Assembly: GCF_009389715.1 (NCBI RefSeq)
Contig: NC_052407.1
Coordinates: forward strand, 8,404,475-8,468,474
Source: Phoenix dactylifera
Taxonomy: Eukaryota > Streptophyta > Magnoliopsida > Arecales > Arecaceae
DNA: 64,000 nt
Reading direction: 5' to 3'
This document shows, one piece after another, positions 1 to 11,181 of this stretch. A program made the position numbers and the translations under genes. Position 1 is the stretch's first letter; every line of letters starts with the position of its first letter. The notes under the pieces are model-generated. The model saw only the letters and a program-made list of their open reading frames with translations, was not told the DNA's origin and did no database searches.

Positions 1-350
1 AGCTACATCAAAAGAAAGAAGATATAAATCTTAAAATAATAAATAAGAATTTTGTGGCAGCACTCCAAATAAAGAGAGTTATCTCGTAATTTTGGGTTTT
101 TAGGCACTCACCCCTTTCTCATAAACATCTTGACACAGAAAGCTCCAATAGGAGTCTGAGCCGTGTCTCGATCCCAATATGGCTAATCATCCTCTTGGAT
201 CAGCTATTTATCTATATTAATGCAGAAGAAAGCCAATTTTTTTTTTTTAGTTTTGTCTAATTCTAATTCCTCATAGGGAGAAATTTACTTTTTTATCTTG
301 GTGATAGAAGGTTCTTGAATTGGGGCTTATATTTTCTTTGTAGCAACTAT
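1..350. other. AT-rich stretch, nothing recognised
   Basis: No exon-like open frame, RNA gene or repeat with clear ends is visible. It contains a T-run near 240. Confidence 0.4.
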
Positions 351-830
351 TTACTCATCCCGAGCGGCCGAAGTGAAGAGAAGGAGTCATGACCCGACCA
401 AATCTAAATCCTCGACCTAGAAGATATGGAGCCAGTTCCATATTGGGGATATCCAAGGGCTTCTTCGAGAAAAGTAGAATCACAAAAACCTTTTTTTTTT
501 TTGGTAAAACCTTTTTTTTTTTTTTGGTCAAGTTAGTTGTCTGCTTTACGACTGGATCCATCGTACCAATGACCGTCATTGACTTTGATTCCCTTTAGCA
601 GGGTTTAAAGTGTCGTGCTTGTGCTTCTTCCGAGAAAGCTAGTTAGCCAGACTCATTCAATAACCCTGTTTGTTGAGCTAGTTGACTTTAAAGTAGTTAA
701 CTTAAAGACTGAAAATTTTCGAACAGTTTGAGCTACGGCTTCCGCTAGCGCGTGATACTGACTTGAAGCTACTCCCATTTTGATGGAGTTGTACTGGCTC
801 TGGCACAGATTCAGATACTAGAGAAAGCTC
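351..830. other. possible organelle-derived insert
   Basis: This segment is richer in GC and less T-biased than its flanks. It has a texture I associate with plant organelle intergenic DNA. Short frames exist on both strands but none resembles a known protein. Two T-runs interrupt it at about 489-500 and 512-525. The organelle origin is an impression from composition only; I could not match a specific organelle gene. Confidence 0.22.
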
Positions 831-2607
831 ACATATTAATCATAATCTTTAGAGAAAAGAAAGTGATTTTATAGTTCCAGTAAAAGACAGCAATGGAGGG
901 TGTAGTGGAGAGAGCCAAGATCAAATATGACAGTTGGAGGGGAGTGAAATGCTTACATGCAACTAGAACAACCCACCCTTTATCGCTCAAGTCATTGGCC
1001 TCCTTTTCCGAGCTATGCCATCCCAGTTTTGAAATTTTAATCTCCTTTTCCGAGCTATTAAATAAACTATCCCATTTTAATGTAATACATGGCCATGATG
1101 TGGCATTCTTGGAAACAAGTTTTAATTGGAAAACAAACTATTAAAAATTTTCGGTCAATTTAAAATTCTAAAATTAATTTTTAATAGAATATAGCATGCT
1201 ATTTTTTAAAAAAATTTGGGATTTTTTCTGAATTTGGGAAGGGGATGAACTTTCACTCTACTATCCTTTAATAGGTGTAGGGATAATACTGATGTAATTA
1301 TGTATGAGAACTTAATATGCTAGTTTTGGCTTATTCCAAGAAACATCTTTTCCTTCCATGCATGATATCAAAATATCATGCAAATGAGCTCAAATTTGTA
1401 TCTAAAAGATTGTCAAATTTGTGAAGTCCTTCATATGTATCTAGGAACATTCAGTTCATTAATATGGAGCTGACAATTCAACAATCAACTATCCCCATCA
1501 TTAGCTCTAATTTTTCCACCATTACCGACCTTCCTAGCAAAATAAAAATATGTGCTACCTTTTGCATCTTTTTATTTGTGTTTTGAAATTAAAGACAATA
1601 TTTTTGCACAAATAGCATTTTTTTACTGCAAGTACTTGCTTGTGACAACTTCTGTCACAATCTCTATCCTAGATGATTGTTGAGAATCTGTAGGTAAATA
1701 TCATGTAGGCATCTCATGTTGGATTTTGAAACTAATCAGTTGCAGATGCCTTAGCTGATATAGGAAAATCTCTCATGAACTATTTCATATAGCAAAATCA
1801 TGAGTAGCCCAATATCCTCTCTAATCTTAAAAATCCTTGTTACATGAACATTTGTTGTATCTATTTTGGGAGATTTCAGGATCAAGCGCTATCATTACAT
1901 CAAAACCGACCAGTGATAGAGAATGCCGCAACTTTATTTTTTTAAACCGCACCAAGAAACAGCGCTTGAGTCGACTCTGCCATGCACAACGAGCTGACCC
2001 GCCATGGGTTCAGAGACCCACCCAGGGTATAACCCCATCTACTAACCGGTGCATCTATGCTGGCAAGGGATAGGTTTTGTTGCCATCTGCTCCGCCACAC
2101 GACCTGCGGACCCACCGCTCCACCGCTGACTTGCAGCATGGCCGACGGGAGATGAATTAGAAAACATTACTATCATATCCTTCAAAGACCTCATCATGAG
2201 TCACTGACTATGTAGGACTCCATAAATTATGCTAAAGATGAAGATGTGACTCATGTAGGCCATTGGGTTTAGATATCTCTTACCCAAGTCACCAAACGGT
2301 GAAGGTTTTTTTGATCATTTCAACTAGGAAAATGCTACAGTCATGCATGCAGTCACCACTCAGTGCAGTAGTTTTAAATGGGAAGATAGTGGCTAAATGG
2401 CAATTGGACACTGGCAGATTTCACCTACCCTCTCTCTGTGTGCTGCATCAAATAGCCAACCGGTACAGTTTTAGCTGGACTTTGATAAAACAAGAAAAAG
2501 TGAAGGGAAAAAAAGAGAAGATTGGCAAGCACTCAGCTTCTTCTTCCTTTGTTTTTGTTGGTGGAAATTGGAAAGCACAAGAGATGATAAAGTAATAGAG
2601 TGAGGTG
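831..2607. other. intergenic DNA upstream of the SINE
   Basis: Mostly AT-rich with only short chance frames. An island at about 1960-2160 is clearly richer in GC and has frames on both strands without recognisable domains; it may be a fragment of an inserted element. I see no terminal repeats or target duplication around it. Confidence 0.35.
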
Positions 2608-2621
2608 AAGGAGCACTGAGC

Positions 2622-3017
2622 TCACTACTTTGGCCACCAAGGTGGTAGTCTAGTGGTACTGGGCAGCAATTCTAACCACAAGGTCCCAAGTTCGAATCGC
2701 TGCGGCGACGATTAAATTGTGGATCGGAGCTCACTACTTTGGCCACTGCTTGGACTTGTGGTGTGGGACCGCTCTTGAACCGCTAGTAGCCGGAGTGGTG
2801 CCGGGTGTGACGTACTCACACGTGGGACTCGAGCCAGAGCTCAGAGAAGTAGCTGAGCCGGGCCCACGGGTGGGGAGGGTATGAGTAAAACCAGTTGGGG
2901 TGCCCAACACACGGCCATTTCTGCCCGCATCGAACATTCTCCTGGCGGGGCGGGGGCCCAGTGGGGGCTGCTACGCGGGATGAGCTTGTCCCTTCCTCTC
3001 CCCTACCCCTTTTCTTT

Positions 3018-3081
<64 letters not shown>

Positions 3082-3107
3082 AGAAAGAAAGAAAGAAAGA
3101 AAAAAAA
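2622..3107 (+). mobile_element. tRNA-derived SINE with A-tail and target-site duplication
   Basis: The sequence shows a tRNA-like head: an A-box-like TAGTCTAGTGG at 2646-2656 and a B-box-like GTTCGAATC at 2690-2698, the two parts of an internal RNA polymerase III promoter. A GC-rich body follows to about 3020, then an uninterrupted run of 59 A (3021-3079) and a GAAA-rich tail. A 14-bp direct repeat, AAGGAGCACTGAGC, flanks the element at 2608-2621 and 3108-3121, as expected from target-primed reverse transcription. One oddity is a 20-bp sequence occurring twice on the left side (2618-2637 and 2727-2746), bracketing the tRNA-like head. It encodes no protein, and the frames through the poly(A) are artefacts. 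The long, pure A-tail suggests a fairly recent insertion. Confidence 0.85.
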
Positions 3108-3179
3108 AAGGAGCACTGAGCAACTTCCTGGTAATTCTGGACAAGTGGAGGGCTGTTATTTTCGTTGTCTGGGTTACGC

Positions 3180-3340
3180 TTTCTTAATACCCACTAACTT
3201 GAGACACGCTCGCTCTCTCCCTCTCTCGCTTTCTCTCTTTCTCGCTCGCCCCCTTCCTGAGGGTAAGGGAGAGGAAGCTAATTGAGTTAGGGTATGGAAG
3301 CTGCTTGTTGCTTCAGTTCCTAAGAGCTTGTTTAGAGGTA
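3180..3340 (+). promoter_or_regulatory. CT-rich leader, probable 5' UTR start of the GRAS gene
   Basis: A dense CTCTCT tract at 3207-3250 is followed by a GAGG-rich stretch and a possible GGTATG donor at about 3338. Pyrimidine patches like this are common at plant transcription starts. It lies 2.3 kb upstream of the GRAS coding remnant on the same strand. Linking the two is inference, based on the long leader introns known in PAT1-type GRAS genes. Confidence 0.4.
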
Positions 3341-5429
3341 TGTGAAGCTTTGCTTTGCTTTGCTTTGGAAGCCTCAGTTAAAATTCTCCTCTAAATCCTC
3401 TGTTTGATGATTATATGGATGCTTCCTCTCTTCATACGATTTTATTCCTTAATTTGTCCGTTTAGGAATTAGAGTAGAATCTTCTCGTTGATGGGTTTTC
3501 ACAAGAAATTTGCAACTCTCTCGCGCGCGCGCGTTAAAGGAGTTGGGGAGTTGCCGTAGATTTCATATATTTAGATGTTTCTTTTTCTTTTATAATTAAG
3601 TTATTTATTTTGCAGAAAAGGATATATAACCTTTTCACAAATCACAAGTGATGATTAGGTTCCTAAACCCAGAAAGTGGTCTTAGGCTGGGATGAAGAAG
3701 GGTTATTTACTGTCTACTGGTTATTCCTTGAAAAATCTTCTAAAATGATTGGTTGGTTACCAATGTTTCTGAGGAAGGTAGAAACATATGTACCAGTTGA
3801 TGCCTTTTATTTTCTATTTTCCATCTATTATGAAAGATTGATGGTGAGTTCAGGAGTACATGTTGAGCTTATTCTAAGAATTGTTGCTGCTTTTTAGAAT
3901 TCTGCGTTTTAATGGAATAGAATTGTGTATAATTGTAGAATCTCCCCGGATCAGCGCATATACAAGTTTTTTTTTTCCCTTTTGGAAAAAAAGCCTCTTG
4001 ATATTGATGCTGGTATCTCTTTTTTTCCACATATTCCATCAAATTGCATGGGACATCATCCTCTAGGGTCTGCGAAACTGCAATGGTAGCGTATGATATG
4101 TTAGACTCAAGCAGCGCTGGATCAGATTTTAAAACAATCGAACAATTTGCAATGTTTGACATGCAAATTAAGGATGGGTGTATTTGCTTCATTCATCTGA
4201 ATCAGTTCTATGGTAGGTTTAGGGCCGATATAAAGTTTACTTGCATTACTCAGTTTAGAAGCATTTTTCTTTGCTGTCAATTAATATAGTGCACATGATG
4301 TAAGGAACTTTTATAGTTGTAATTTTCATAATAATAGCAATATTAACAAGAATAACTAACATCTAGCAGTTAGTGTTTATAACATACTGCTTAATTTTTA
4401 GTTGTAAACAATAATATCATAATTAACATATTGATATTATAAACATTTGTCAAAGGACCAACAAATGTGGTCACATAATTAATATATAGGCTGTGTATGC
4501 AACTGTTCAATGCTAATCCTGTTGCATATGTGCGCAAAGTGCGAGGCGAACCACCTTTTCAGTTCATATGCGGCCTAATTGCGTATACTAACTGTGAGTT
4601 ATGTGGTGCGGTCAAGGGACTGCGTATGCATATGCAGCCATATATGCCAGCCTCATGCACCGCATTTAAAATGTTGTCCACCTATTGAGTGGAAGAAAAA
4701 AAAACGAAGAAAAGTATATCAGTTGCACTTTCGTGCCATAAAAAGGCTACTAAGGAGAACTTCATGTAGCTGTCTAGAGGATTGTTTGAGTGTTCTGCTG
4801 CACCTTTAGGTGGGGCTGGACTTATTCTAATACATATTCTCATACGTGTTTGGTAGGGCATATCCCTTAAAGGAAAAGTGTGGGTTTGGCATTGTTAATT
4901 TGACCCCATGTTATGTCTTACTGGTTGATGCTTCTTTCTTTAATGGATTCATCAAAATGTTCCACAGATTAACATTAATAAGAACTGAAAATATTTTTGC
5001 ATAGGCATATACATTAACAACTAAATACATTTCTTCCATTGTTGAATCCTATTATTTGGAGTTCAAAGTTTTCTTCCTGGCATAAACCATCACCAGTACA
5101 AAATATCTTAGCAAGATTTGGTTTCTGTCAAGGCACCACTTTTAATTCAAAAGTTTTATTGGGGCTTTGACAGCTTCTAAGGTAACTGCAAGAACTCTAT
5201 GTAACTACAAACATTTCTATTCTTCATCCGAACTATGATTGGTGCCTTGATCAACTAGAAAGACTCTTTTCAGCTGAAAAATGCTTAGTCTCTATGGTTT
5301 TAATTTTTTTCTAAACACATTATCTTTGCAACATATTAGATCAGTGAATCAAATCTTAAAAAGGCCTTTGCTTTCATTGCTCGCTGAATTAATAAATATT
5401 TTGTTATCCTTTTATTTTGGGTCCTCAGA
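3341..5429 (+). other. putative 5' UTR intron of the GRAS gene
   Basis: The stretch is T-rich on the plus strand and has no conserved coding frame. It ends in a good acceptor: a T-rich run, then GGGTCCTCAG at about 5420-5429. The left border is the weaker GGTATG site near 3338. It includes a (CG)n run at 3521-3533. I see no insertion with clear termini inside it. Confidence 0.35.
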
Positions 5430-5610
5430 ATAGTAGAAACTCCACAGTAACTCATATACCCGCAAGAGTTGCCCGTTCAGATGAGCTCCTCATTTATTAC
5501 CATAGGATGTTCTGTTCCAAATGATCGCTCATTGTTCTAGATAGTGGTACCACTTGTTTGTATCGGCATGCCAGCTCCTCATAAAAAGCCATTCAGTCAA
5601 TCATATATCC

Positions 5611-7215
5611 ATGCAAGCTTCTAAGAAATGCGGAAGTTCACAAGAGTCTCAAGAATTGGACCTTCAGCACAATTTGACGCCTAGAAGAGAGGAGGAAGTT
5701 CAGCTCAGGCCACAGAACTACCAGTCTTTTGACCACCTTTGCTCTGATAATCGATCCCTATCTCAAAGTTGCCCCCTTCAAGCACCTCATATGCAATATG
5801 CACACTTGAGTCCTCCTTGCCAACAGCTTGTTGTGCACTTCGCGACTCTCCATCAAGTCTCAGTTTCTCCCCTTCTTTTGGGAGCCCTGTTTCACAGCAA
5901 GATTATCAGTCAGACAACATCAATGGATCTCCATTAAATGTTTCATGTTCAACTGAAGACCCCATGATCTGAAACACAAGCTAAGGGAATTAGAGGCTGC
6001 GATGCTTGGGCCTGACTTAGATACCATTGGCAGCTCCGAATGTAGCTTCAGGAGCTACTGATGACCAAACCAGAGATTGGAAACAAATGATGGGCATTCC
6101 TGAAGGAGACCTGAAGGAAACACTCATTGCTTGTGCACGAGCTGTGGCAGAGAATGATGCTCAGGTAGTGGATTGGCTAATAGCTGAGTTAAGGCAGATG
6201 GTTTCTGTTTCTGGAGAACCCATCCAAAGGTTAGGAGCTTACATGCTGGAAGGCCTTACTGCTAGGCTGGCTTCTTCAGGCAGTTCTATCTACAAAGCTT
6301 TGAAGTGTAAAGAACCTACAAGCTCTGACCTCCTCTCTTACATGCACATTCTCTATGATGTGTGCCCTTACTTCAAGTTTGCGTACTTGTCTGCAAACGG
6401 TGCCATTGCCGAAGCTGTGAAGAATGAAGATAGGGTTCACCTTATTGATTTCCAGATTGCACAGGGCAGCCAATGGATGTCTCTGCTACAGGCCTTTGCT
6501 GCAAGACCTGGTGGGCCTCCATGTGTGAGAATCACTGGCATCGATGACTCCATGTCGGCATATGCCCGAGGTGGGGGACTACACATTGTGGGGCAGAGGT
6601 TGCTTCGCCTCGCTGAATCATGTAGTGTGCCATTCGAATCCATGCTGCTGATGTGTCTTGTTGCGATTTAGAGGTCAAGGATCTAGGCATTCAGCCTGGT
6701 GAAGCCCTGGCTGTAAACTTTCCTTTCCAACTGCATCATGTGCCAGATGAGAGTGTTGCACCGAAATCACCGAGACCGGATTTTGAGAATGGTCAAGGGC
6801 TTGTCTCCCCAGTGGTTACTCTTGTAGAGCAGGAATCTAATACAAATACTGCTCCTTTATTCCAACGGTTTTGTGAGACTCTAAATTACTATACTGCAAT
6901 ATTTGAATCAATAGATGTGACTCTTCCCAGGGAGAGCAAAGAGAGGATCAACGTGGAACAACACTGCTTGGCAAGAGACTAGTGAACATAATTGCCTGTG
7001 AGGGTGCAGAAAGGGTCGAACGACATGAGCTTTTGGGAAATGGAAATCACCGGTTTACAATGGCTGGATTTAGTCCTCTCCCATTGAGTCGTTTGTGAAT
7101 GCCACTATCAAGTCACTTCTGGCAAAGTACTGCGGAGAATTATACACTTGAAGAGAGAGATGGTGTCCTTTATCTTGGATGGAAGAATAAGCTTTTGTCG
7201 GTCTCCAGTGCATGA
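5611..7215 (+). pseudogene. GRAS-family transcription regulator, PAT1/SCL21 type, frameshifted
   Basis: In pieces, the translation matches PAT1-branch GRAS proteins, nuclear and cytoplasmic regulators linked in Arabidopsis to phytochrome A signalling. The N-terminal piece starts MQASKKCGSS. The first leucine-rich region includes RQMVSVSGEPIQRLGAYMLE. The VHIID motif reads VHLIDFQ (about 6434-6455). Then come LAVNF, VTLVEQESNTNT, NVEQHCLARD, the PFYRE-region RVERHELLG, and the SAW-end LYLGWKN. These pieces lie in different frames. Breaks occur near 5815, 5965, 6020, 6640, 6780, 6815 and 6975, mostly single-base indels. One break at 6640 turns PFEF into PFES and leads to a stop at 6669. The longest intact piece (6027-6671) has 214 codons; the family norm is about 550. 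It is not obviously a processed copy, because a leader-like region and acceptor lie upstream. Assembly errors are possible but less likely than true decay. Confidence 0.85.
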
Positions 7216-7569
7216 GATGAACTTCAGGTTTGACATGCTGATGATTTGTGCATAACTTTTTCTATGGCTGTTGTCTTTTAATCCGTTAACATGGTAAGTC
7301 GTATATTTTGAATGTGTTGCATCTTATAGAAGGCTAATAGCTCTTTGTGACTTGCACTCAGCAAAACAAAAGAAAGGTGACTTGTAAGCTCCAGAAAAAC
7401 TTATGCTCCAACATTTAAGTTTGCAGTCCTACTGTAACCCTTTTATATTGAAATGATAAGAGAAAAACTTGAGCTTCAATAACTCTGTTAATTAATCTGT
7501 TTGCCAAACATAAGATTATGTACACTGCATTATGTTTCCTGTGTGTTTTTGCCTTTTTTTTTTTATAAG

Positions 7570-8027
7570 CAAGGAGTTGCCTATGTTGGTGAATGTGCTT
7601 TGAATACAGAGCAAGGTTCGCTGTTACCGGTCGGTACCGAGCGTACCGTACTCGTACCGATAGATACCGGTATCGTACCACCAATATCGGTAGGGGTCGG
7701 TACCGAGCGTACCGTACCGTACCGACACTCGGTACGCTATACTAGTGCGGCACCGGTACGGGGTTCGGTACCGGTACGGCGAACCTTGATACAGAGTATG
7801 TTTTGAAGAACATAAAGGAAAACTAGGAAAAATTGAGCAGGAGATGAGATGAGAAAATCATCACTCAAGTACGAGCTGATGCAAAACTGATCGAGATGGT
7901 GTAGGCATTCCTTGAAGATATGAGAACCTGTCTTGAAGGTCTGAAAGAAGGGGGGAGACCTTATCTAACAAGGAAGTTGGGTGAGGAATTCAAAAAGTTT
8001 TGCACAAACAACAGCATTCCTTGTTAA
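7570..8027 (+). pseudogene. coding-like remnant interrupted by a hAT MITE
   Basis: If the MITE at 7612-7788 and one target copy are removed, a frame reads from AYVGECALNTE into YVLKNIKEN. It continues, with two or three stops, through ITQVRADAKLIEM to LEGLKEGGRPYLTRKLGEEF and ends near 8027. The composition (Glu, Lys, Leu rich) would suit a coiled-coil or helical protein. I do not recognise the family. The stops and the insertion make it non-functional as it stands. It could also be chance. Confidence 0.3.
7612..7788 (+). mobile_element. hAT-type MITE rich in GTACCG
   Basis: The element is 177 bp long. Its ends are inverted: CAAGGTTCGC at the left and GCGAACCTTG at the right. An 8-bp direct repeat, ATACAGAG, flanks it exactly (7604-7611 and 7789-7796), the target length typical of hAT transposons. 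The interior is a dense array of GTACC/GGTACCG words that are self-complementary, so a strong hairpin is expected. It has no coding capacity and would need a transposase from elsewhere. Degenerate GTACC-rich stretches near 19620-19680 and 44610-44770 may be relatives. Confidence 0.88.
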
Positions 8028-10639
8028 TAGGAACTATTACAAAATGAAGGTCTATAAAGCTGACCCTTAGTGGTTGGAATAGGATGTGGATAATCAGTTG
8101 TTTATGTGTGTGTTCATGTGCCTGTGAGAGTTCATGTTTAATATGATATTTTGATTATTTTAGCCGGTCTTGCATACATGTTAAACCTTCGGATTTTTCT
8201 TGCGAGTCTTAGTTACGGATGTGTTTGATTGGTGTAGACAAGGAATGATTCATGAAAAGAAAATCTGAAAACAAAAAATGAAGGATTTCCATCATTTCAC
8301 AAGCTTATGGACGATGTTCATTTTGTTATGTAAAAGAATTGCCCCAGTGAATCAGGATTTTGGGAGCTCAGCTTGTAGCTCAGTTACTAGTTTTTAAGCA
8401 GGAAGCAAGAATCAAGGTAGTACTTGATTATATTCCACCCATGCATGAAACTCTTTTGGCTAATAATAACAAATTCTCAGCTGTCACAGGTCTCTTATAT
8501 GTACTGTGGTCTGTGGAATATAGGCAATGTTACAAAATCCGAGGCCGAAAAGGGGTAGGAGTGCAAATGGACTGAGCCGGAACCAATTTATTTAATTCTA
8601 AGCTGAACACAAGTAGCTCAAGATGCATCTGGCAAGAACCTGAGGTCTCCCAAGACTATCATGTGTCTAATTTAAGTTCTGCAACTCTATCTCAATCTTA
8701 CACTTGAAATGAATTGTTTCTTAAAAATAATGTTAACATTTATAAAAAAGTATAGAGAGAATTTTTCTACTAATAATTTAAAATAGTATTAATTTATGTT
8801 ATTATTTATTTATCTTTTAAATCAATAATACTACTTTAAACAATACTAACTCGATAGCGCCACGCGGCACCACCATGGTTATTCCTCTTATTTCCTTGTG
8901 GTCGTAGAAAACCTGCTTTAGCTAGTTGCTACAGCATTTAATATGGATGTTTTAACAATTGGCGTGCTCAATAAGCAGCGTTAACATTTCTTGGATTAAA
9001 CAAGCCAAGTATTGTATGATTGAAATTGAATAAAAAGCCTGCCGGAGATTGAAAGTTTTGTCCTGCAATACACTTACGAGTCCAATTAGGTTGTTAGTGA
9101 GAGACATGGGGAGCAGATCCAACATCATTGAGAGTGCATTGGAGATTAAGCAAATTTATATAAAGTATTCATTAGAAGTTCTATGTCGATAATAGTGGAA
9201 TACCACCTCTCATCCTATGTGGATAATGAATAACTGCAAAGATGTGAGGTGGTATTTCACTATTATCTGTTTGTCTGCCACTTCCTTTGCTTCATTGTAG
9301 CCCTCTCTCACTCTTATTTGTGGCTACAACTCTCCGATCTTGTCCTGCCCTTTCCCCAAACTCTCCACCTCTCTCCTGACCCTCCTTCAAACTCTAACCT
9401 CGTGGATCAACGAGATCTCTCCCCTTCTTACCCCACCCACTGTGGCAATCTTGCCTATCAATCCTTGACATAAGCTCGGGAGTGATTGATCATCCAAGGA
9501 TGGTGAAAAATCTCGTGCTATTAAACCATTCTTAAGAGAGCATTGAAAAGATTAGAAACCTAGAATCTTTCTCAACAAAGTTTACAGCTGAAAAAGTCTT
9601 TACTATTTGATTTACAGTCGATCGTAAAGCTTCAACTCATGTAGCTTGCTAGAGATTTTGGAGTTGAAGCAAGAGAAGTCGGAGGTGCTATGCAAGTGAT
9701 TCTATCACGTTAACGCTCGAGACCATGGAGGCGAACTTGGTATTAGAGAATCTGACAACAAAATCTCGAAGCCGGAAGTCGATGATGGATTTGGATAAAG
9801 CAATTAAATTACCGAGAAGAGCTCCAAGTTTTTTTATTAGTAGTATTTTTTTTAAAAAATAAATATTAAGATATTTTAGTCATTTTAGTCACCCCGTTAA
9901 TGATGTCAGGAGCCAGTTAGATGACTCGGGCCATATTGACATAAAATGTTTCACTCAAATTTTTGAATTTTAGAAATCAATATATTTCTTGCCTAAACTT
10001 GAAGGATGACGCCATACTTCTCTTAAAAAAGTCTTGGAAGATCTAAAAAGAAAACATTTATATAAATTGCATGGCTTAAATTGGAATTGATGGAAATGAT
10101 GATGGGTGTGACTTCCAAAATTGGAAGAAAATTGCTATAGAATCAGGAGATCATCTAAGAACAAGAAGTTGGCCAATTTATCCCTTTTATTTGGAGAAAT
10201 AGCCCAATCCAAAATCAAGGCGGTGATGGAATCAAAATCTCTTGCATCAAGAGACTTACGAACTCAACCAATGGATATCCTCCAAAGCGAGTCTGTCCTT
10301 CACGAATTGATTGTAATACAATTGATCTAACTGTGATGGATAAAGGGAAATAAAAAGATTTAGCAATCTATGTTGCACATATGAAGCAACCTAGTATCAC
10401 AAATAGAATGTAGTAGGCAAGTTGTGAATGATGATTATAACTAGACATATCAGAGCCTCAGCACATAATAGTGGACACTGAAATTTCTCGAATGAGAAGT
10501 CACTAATTAAATAACATCAACAAGATAAAAACTATTACACCATAGTTTCCATAACAACAAACAAAAAACAAACTGTATCATAATGGGTATATTTGGTTAA
10601 CCTAGATTTATAGACCAGAAGGGACCAGATACTGACAAC
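8028..10639. other. intergenic region between convergent GRAS and FRIGIDA-like genes
   Basis: Mostly AT-rich without convincing exons. There is a CT-rich patch at 9290-9460 and a very AT-rich stretch at 8720-8850. The 3' ends of both flanking genes must lie here, but I cannot place poly(A) signals with confidence. Confidence 0.35.
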
Positions 10640-11181
10640 CTACTGCGGGTAAAGTGATGAACCATAAGATGGAGGCAGACCCGAAGCAGGGTAACCAGTA
10701 TAGTTTACTGGCCTATCATACAACCCACCAGAACCAACAACAGAATCTGATGGATAGAGATATGATCTAGGAGGACTTCGAAGTCCACCTTAGGCCAATT
10801 GGAGCTCCAGATACATTTTGACCAGCATGGTTTGTAGAGAGAACCAGTCCCAGCAAGGCTATAAGATCCACCAAGACCCATATATGGCGCCCGGTCAGCC
10901 AATCCAAGCTGAGGTTGATTTTGAATTGCTGGCAGCAGAGTATGCACAGCAACAGCGGGTTTTGAAGTGCTAAATTGCCGAGGACGTTTATTAGGTTGCT
11001 GCTGAGTCTTCGAATTTGATGCAGGCTGCCGCCTTGCGCTTCCTGTCTGCTTTCAGTTTCTCCAATTTGGCAATCTGTTTCTCCAGATTTTCACACGGAT
11101 ACACAGCCTCCAGCTTATACTCCTCAACAGCTTTGAGCACCGATTTCAAAGCACCAAGTTCTTTCGAGATTGCCTCATTCT
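10640..11181 (-). other. FRIGIDA-like exon 3 with several frameshifts
   Basis: The acceptor is CAG at 11184-11182. The frame starts NEAISKELGALKSVLKAVEE, includes the coiled-coil ENLEKQIAKLEKLKADRKRK, and breaks near 11025. A second frame gives ASNSKTQQQPNKRPRQFST and GLADRAPYMGLGGSYSLAG. Breaks near 10835 and 10790 follow. The last frame carries YLYPSDSVVGSGGLYDRP and ends at TAG (10642-10640). NKRPR could be a nuclear-localisation patch. Confidence 0.75.

Noticed and set aside
2881-3285. 134-codon frame with a poly-lysine run
   Set aside because: The lysines are the A-tail of the SINE.
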